Positions 58,211-64,000 of a stretch of DNA of 64,000 nt are shown here, piece after piece; the first letter of the stretch is position 1; each line of letters starts with the position of its first letter. The stretch is taken from positions 1,736,001-1,800,000 of the forward strand of contig OZ316894.1 in NCBI GenBank assembly GCA_973895155.1. Reading direction: 5' to 3'. The position numbers were made by a program, and so were the translations under genes. The stretch comes from Marsupella aquatica. Taxonomy: Eukaryota > Marchantiophyta. The notes below the pieces were generated by a model, which worked only from the letters and a program-made list of their open reading frames with translations, was not told the DNA's origin and searched no databases.

Positions 58211-60640
58211 CAACGACCTTTTTTAGGCCACATATATACCCCCTAATATTCCCATTTTTGACCTTACAGAGCTAGAATATTCCTAAAATATTTTAACTTC
58301 TGATTAAAAAGACCCTAATGTACTTAATATAAGTTTCAAAATTAGATTTCAAAGACCCTATTGTTTTTCTGAGAAATTTTTAAAATTTTCTCTCATAACA
58401 AATATAAAACCATATCATTCATCGCACATGATGTGTCATTTTTGTGGAAGTAAAACATTAAGACTCTAGAGTGTGCATAGGACAGTGAAATATACAATTG
58501 AACTCTACAATTAGTCCGTGGACCCCTTGTTGATCCCAGGAATGTGTGTAAATTTGTTTTTTCTTTGAACAAAGATATGAATTTTTTCAGCCAAAAGGAC
58601 TGGGGATACTAGAAACCCTGCCAATTGCCGGAGTGAAACTCCTAGCCGTGACCCTATAGGCATGTAGTTACAATTATAGAGATACTAGTGAGCGAAAAGG
58701 TAAACTGAAGGGCCATTTCTTCAGTCTGTCTCCAACAAAGACTACTCTTGGGCTTCTACTGTGGAAATTTAATCTCTAATTTACTTTTACTAAAAGCTGA
58801 TATTATTAGAAGCTACTATCTCGCTGGGGTGGTGGACTGCCAAAAATTGTACAACATTGTGCTATCAAAATAGGTTTTGTTTTGTGACATTAGCTAAATT
58901 TTTGAAAAGCTAAGAATGTCAAAATGTTTCCATCATGTTCACTGGACACACACACCTCAGACACGAGTAAACCTGTTGGTCCAGAGCTTTTTAAATTTCA
59001 TGTTGCTCTACTTTGATTTGATAACTGAACATTGTAGTTTTGTGCAGAGCTTTTTGAAAAGGGGAAATAAGTCTCAAATTGTAGTACATAGAAGATGCAT
59101 TACAATAAGAGGCAAGTAGGAAACAACCCAGTAAGAAACAACAAGCGATCCTCTAGACAAGTGCACCCGGGCCTGGTGCGATTGCAGCTGTCTGACTCAG
59201 AAAGTTAATGCTCTTTTGGAGTCCTGTGATTACCTTGGTGGCCAAAGAATTCTATCAAAGTCTCCAAACTAATTCTGTAAAACTTCCACAACTAAGAATT
59301 GTATGCTCAATAGCGCTTCTTATCCATTGGTCCACAACAAAGGAGCATTATAATTGCAGACTAAGACCGAGCCTACCCCGGAGCCTTCGCACTATTACTT
59401 GTGCAGGCCCAGCTTATGTGAGTACCACCATCCAAATTGAAAAACATCCCATGTCTTCATCTTAGAAAAGCTTTCATCTTTGACTCTTTGATCTGAACAG
59501 GATAAGCAAGAAGTGACGGACATGACAAAGAATCAGGCACCTGATGAGACAGCTTAGTGACACGTTGCCACAATTGCTTATGACATCTCCTGCTCCAACC
59601 GCTTGTCACAAAATGAGACACAACGAGCTGAACGATGAGGCTGCCAATGTTTCAAATGCACATCCTGTCTTCAGGAAATCCTTCATGACAAGCCCTCATT
59701 GATCCTCTTGTGGACTTACAAGAGAAATCCCGTATCCATCACAAATCCATCTATTTGCTTGGTATGGATGCCAAAATTTGTTGGCTTCAACATATCCTAC
59801 TATACAACCAAACAAAATCTAGAAGACAAACAAGCAATTTTGCAGAGCTTGTTCAATTTCCATATCTCTTGGATGGCTGATCATCGGTTGAAAGTTTAGA
59901 TACAATGGTCCTATTCTCAAAGGCTCCTCATTGCATTTGGAGTGTCATTGAGATGACTACTCACTGATCCCAACCTAAAGGCCAAATTTATCGAACCACA
60001 TGATGCTAAGGGAGGAGGGAGGAGGGGCCTTAGCTTCTTTTGTTCTGACGGTTTTGTTATTTGGGCAGTTACAGGAATACGGTTACTTTTAATGTTGAAC
60101 ACTATTTATTTTTATAATTTTTTTTTATAAATGTAAGTAAAGGGATTATGGGTGAATGTTTTTAATCTTGTCCTTTGTATCAATAGGTTTGGATGAATTA
60201 CTTTTAAGTATTCTTACATTACGTTTTGACGGCATGGCGTCCATAAAATTACACAAAAATTGACGTAAACAGGATGGAGAGGAGGTTATTCAATACGCAA
60301 ACATGACGCATCTTGTTTCATGCGGATGTTGCTGGTCACATGGCACACTGTGGAGTCTCAAATTTTGGAAGGGACCTCTAGTGGGGTCCGTAAAGAAAGA
60401 CTCGTCCATATAACTAGTCGTGAACACAAGCTATATAATCGGGTATATAATTAATCGTGAACACATTCAAGTTAGAGGTGGGATCTAGAGTTCTAGAGTG
60501 AAGCCTAAACCCCCACTCTAGATAAAAACCACTTATTGCATGGCCAATTAACTTCAATTTTGTATTTCAAAGATGATCAAAAAATAACTTCAATTTTTAA
60601 GTATATTAGTGTCTTAGTTATGAGCATTATGAAAATAATT
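58210..60640. other. Intergenic DNA, no gene seen
   Basis: AT-rich sequence with short non-ATG open frames and no recognised domain. 60395-60530 is the detached copy of the 125-bp unit. Confidence 0.4.
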
Positions 60641-60659
60641 CCCTCTAACCAGGACATTA

Positions 60660-61933
60660 TCTTATTCATCAGCCCCTGGTCTGTAGCAGGTCTGCACTCC
60701 ATGTTGTTGAGATGCATCCATCCTCGTGCGTCCTATTTGGCTCGGACGCATCCCCCTACCGAGGATCTTTATCTACACCTCCGAGCGTTTGATGTCTCCA
60801 TTCGTGAGACTTTGGCCTCTCTTTTAGGGCCAGGTCCTTTGCTCTCATCTCCGTGGCTTCATCGACAGCTCAGTCTTCCTATTTCTCACGGTGGTTTTGG
60901 GCTTACTTCCACTGAGCGCCTTGCACCTTTGGCCTTCTTGGGCGCGTGGGCGGCCGCCTTCTCATTGTTGGCAGATTGTTTCCTTACTGAGGATCGACCT
61001 TTTTTACTTTCGTCTCTCATGGAGGTCGAGGAGGGTTCCCTCCCATTTCAGGTTCAATTGCGCACGGCGCGGTCATCATTACCCGATCCTGTTCGAGCTG
61101 CGTTACCTTCATTCCAGGAGTTTTTATCCTTGGACCCCGTCCGTCTTCAGGCAGACCTTGCTGGGCGTATGCACGCTTTCACCCTTTCCAGCATCCTCAC
61201 CGAGGCACTTGACACGGACCGAGCTCGGATTCTTTCTTCCGGAGGGAAGGGCGCAGGAGGCTGGCTTCAGGCCAATCCAGTCATTCCTCACCTACGGATG
61301 TCTTCAGCGGAGTTTGCGACAGCCATGCATCTTCGTATGGGCTTGCCCCACCCACTTCTTGCTGGTTTACCTCCCACTTGCACTTGTGGGAAGCCTTGTG
61401 ATGCCACAGGTGTCCATCTTCTTCGATGCAGTTTGGGCGGCGAAACCATTTTTGTTCACGACGCTGTGAGAGATGCGACTGCTCAGGTTCTCTCTGGCTC
61501 TTTGGTCTGCGCGCGGCGGGAGGTGGTGCTCGAGCTACCTGGTCCTCCATCATAGCGGTTATGGGTGGATCTTACCATGGTCCGTGAAGGTCACCGTACT
61601 TTGGTAGATGTAGTGGTGGCAAACCCATTGCGCCAAGACATCATTGGGATAGCGGCAACAACGGCAGGGGCAGCAGCATCACAAGCAGCAACAACGAAGG
61701 AGGCCAAATATGTTGCACAAGCTTCATCTGATAGCTTCCTGCCCCTTGCTCTTGAGATATTTGGGCGTCTCCATCATCAGTTTGACGGGCTTCTTTGCCA
61801 AGCTGCTCGGGATGTTCACGGTCGGATGGGTCCCATCGGGCCCCCGCTATCTGTTTTGACCACGCACTTTCGCCAACTCATTTCAGTCACCTTACAGCGT
61901 CTCAAGCTTGGGCCGTCTATCGTCGATCTCTGA
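60660..61933 (+). mobile_element. 5'-truncated non-LTR retrotransposon with restriction-like endonuclease, one stop codon
   Basis: The frame starts in the thumb region after the reverse transcriptase core (RCIHPRASYLARTHPP, then LSLPISHGGFGLTS). It continues to a zinc-binding knot (CTCGKPCDATGVHLLRC). Then follows a PD-(D/E)xK restriction-like endonuclease: LWVDLTMVREGHRTLVDVVV with two Asp residues and a following Lys (KEAKYVAQ), and LALEIFGRLHHQFDGLL. An in-frame TAG at 61553-61555 interrupts the endonuclease; the same frame continues to 61933. The palm motif with catalytic Asp residues is absent, so the copy is dead. The arrangement is known from R2-, Hero-, Utopia- and Dualen-type elements. 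Which clade applies here cannot be decided. Confidence 0.72.
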
Positions 61934-62083
61934 CAGTGGGTGCTAGTGTGACTCCGCAGTGGCTAGCCCCCCTAGAGGACATTCCTGTCCCACTTGCCGA
62001 TCTAGTTTCGACACTTGATGTAGACCACTAGCTTGTTGCCACATTTGCTAGGTATGATGAGGACCTCGGTCCATTTGCGGTAG

Positions 62084-62180
62084 TTTTAGTTCCTCTTTCT
62101 TGGTTTTTAGGGGTTTCCTTTTGCTCACTTCTTTTAGTTCCTCTTTCTTGGTTTTTAGGGTTTCCTTTTGCTCACTTCTT
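62084..62180 (+). repeat. 48-bp tandem duplication in retrotransposon 3' tail
   Basis: ttttagttcctctttcttgg, then tttttaggg and tttccttttgctcacttctt, appear twice with a one-base difference. It lies 150 bp after the retrotransposon frame and is probably part of its 3' untranslated end. Confidence 0.85.
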
Positions 62181-64000
62181 TTGCGTTTGGTTTTGTCCAC
62201 TTGGGACCTCTCTTGTTTATTCTTTTGTACTCTATTTGGCCTTTTTCTGTAAAAAGTATGTGTATATACTCCATGACCCAGAAATTACAAATTGAGCTCG
62301 ATTGTCTTAATTTGTATTTGCCACCTGGGTTTAAATTTTTCATAATACATCCCTTGCTATGAGGAGGGGATTATGAGAAATACCATAAATATAGGAAAAT
62401 ATAACAGCAAAAGTAGTTTTACCACGTAAACAAAATTAAAAAATGGTATAATTACACATCACAAAATTGCATTAACAATCAAAGATAGCATGAATCAAAC
62501 TACTTAGACCCCATTGCAGCCTGCCTGGATTAAGAATATATTGATAGAAGTGAGGTGGGACCTAGGAAGGGCAATGTGGCATTTGTTGGTTTGGTACCAT
62601 TGAAGTGCAGCCAAGTGTTGGGCTTCAAGGTGGTGAGCTTTGAGATGGAAGTTTGGAGAAGCATGAATAATTCTAAGAGAAGAATGATGTGGAAGGAGTA
62701 TTATGGAGTGGAAGGTATAATTGTGGAGTGGAAGAGTATTGTGGAGATTGAGAAAAGCAGAATTGTGAGAATGATTCATTGTAGATATGCTCTTTAAATT
62801 TTTGGTGAGGTTTTTGGATGGAGAGCTATATATCTGATGTGGAGTTAGGGGTCACTTTCTTGGTGAGAAATGGAAGGAAGTCAATTAGTCAATGTGGAGA
62901 GATTAGACTTCTCAATGGTTTTAAGACAGTTTTCTTCCATGATGTGAGAAATTGAGAAGTGTAGAGAAGCTTTCTTAGGCTGAAAATTAGATAGGGAGCA
63001 CCCATGTCGGCAAGTGCTTCAAGGCTACACCTGGGAACATGGATTTAGAGATGAAAAGTTGGAAGGTCAAATCTCAATGAGGAAGGTCGAAACCTTATGA
63101 AGGGTGGTCGTAATTAGCTTGTGTTGAAAAGTTGATATGAAGGTAGCCTAAAGCAAGGGATACACACCAAGTAGTGGCACTACTAGTGATTTTGACTTTG
63201 TAGGAGAAAGTTGTGGCAGTTTCCCTTTTGGACTAAAGTGGATAAACCGGTTTTGGGGATTGGTTTTTGGAAGAAAGAAAGAGGATGGGAAGGTAGTGTG
63301 GGGCAAGGGCTACACAACGATACCTGGAGGTCTCAATTCTAACATTTGGGGGAAAGTGTTTTTGAGAAGAAATTGTGATTTTAGGTAATTTATGTCAAAC
63401 TTTGATTATGATTTTCAGTTATCAATAGTATGCAACATAATTTTTGTTTCAATGTATAGACGTGTTTGTATTCTTGTGTTATCTTGGCCCTAGCTACATC
63501 ACTTTATTCAATGATCTGACGATTGTCAGTTCTCCTAGGCCATCTGAGTCAGATTATTCAGTCTCGTGACTTGTGTCACTTGTGACTTCACAAAATCTCG
63601 TTCTGAGTGTATACTTATCATTGTGAGTCATTCAAAAAATTGTTAGCTAGTACTCATATCATTCATGTAATCATTCACGTAATCATTAATTACAACCAAT
63701 ATCTATTTAACTAATAATTATCATTACTTGTGTATGACTCCTTGATTCAGTATGAATGACTTGGGGAGTAATTAATTATAACCTGTAATAGTCTTTAAGT
63801 AGAACTAAGAGGTTCCTTACAGACTTATGACTCTTGGAGTTAATCTGAGCTACTACTTACTTATGACTAATTGAGTCATTTGTTATGATTCGGGAGACTC
63901 TAGGTGGAAATGCACAATGGTAATGACTCCTCAAATGACTTGAGTCTTAGACTAACTTCAAACTCATTCATACAAGGGAACAAAGTCATAATTGAGTCAT
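62181..64000. other. AT-rich right end, no gene seen
   Basis: 62555-62797 is an open frame with basic, Lys/Trp-rich composition and no recognised family. 63480-64000 is enriched in gagtca and tgactc hexamers. No splice-compatible exons with protein similarity were found. Confidence 0.4.

Noticed and set aside
62555-62797. 80-residue open frame near the right end
   Set aside because: No family resemblance, AT-rich surroundings and no splice context; chance frame cannot be excluded.

Overview
The window is nuclear DNA of a land plant. The evidence is spliced genes with GT-AG introns of roughly 100-1000 bases, a plant EXO70A1-type exocyst gene, an OSB-type organellar single-strand DNA-binding protein (a plant-specific family, recognised by its PDF motif), a CYP85-clan P450 and abundant degraded transposon DNA. 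NB-ARC linked to armadillo (ARM) and TPR-like repeats, with no leucine-rich repeats, suggests a seed-free plant (moss, liverwort or lycophyte). That lineage guess is inference and I cannot name a species.

Four single-copy genes could be spliced by eye into complete reading frames whose exon lengths sum to a multiple of three: an OSB protein (+, 12580-14773, 5 exons, 375 aa), an EXO70A1-like exocyst subunit (-, 23901-17675, 12 exons, 648 aa), an RWDD1/Gir2-like RWD protein (+, 46263-50193, 11 coding exons, 256 aa) and a cytochrome P450 (-, 57557-52942, 9 exons, 497 aa).

The most distinctive content is a three-copy family of NLR-like genes with the order helical N-terminus, NB-ARC, ARM repeats, TPR-like tail. 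Copy 1 (+, 1-1728) enters from the left edge and shows only the ARM end and the tail. Copy 2 (+, about 5620-8863) has a 5' leader running straight into a long ARM array, with no NB-ARC and one frameshift. Copy 3 (-, about 33000-29807) keeps the NB-ARC but has only about two ARM repeats and several frameshifts. In all three a conserved donor and acceptor splice the ARM exon to the TPR-like exon, so the apparent ARM stop codons lie inside an intron. Upstream and downstream flanks are shared, so these are segmental duplications, one of them inverted.

The rest is mostly mobile or repetitive DNA. It includes a decayed Kolobok-like DDE transposon with a SAP-like insertion (36326-39385), two non-LTR retrotransposon fragments (44418-44837 and 60660-61933) and a relic of the second (10450-10570). 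There are also tRNA-derived SINE-like units (35165-35760 and others), a 51-bp tandem array just upstream of the OSB gene, a repeat family of about 36 bp introduced by a CCCGTGCGTTGCA motif (25465-26250, 34670-34795, 43370-44400) and several perfect inverted repeats. The stretches 14774-17674, 50194-52941 and 62180-64000 contain no gene I can support.
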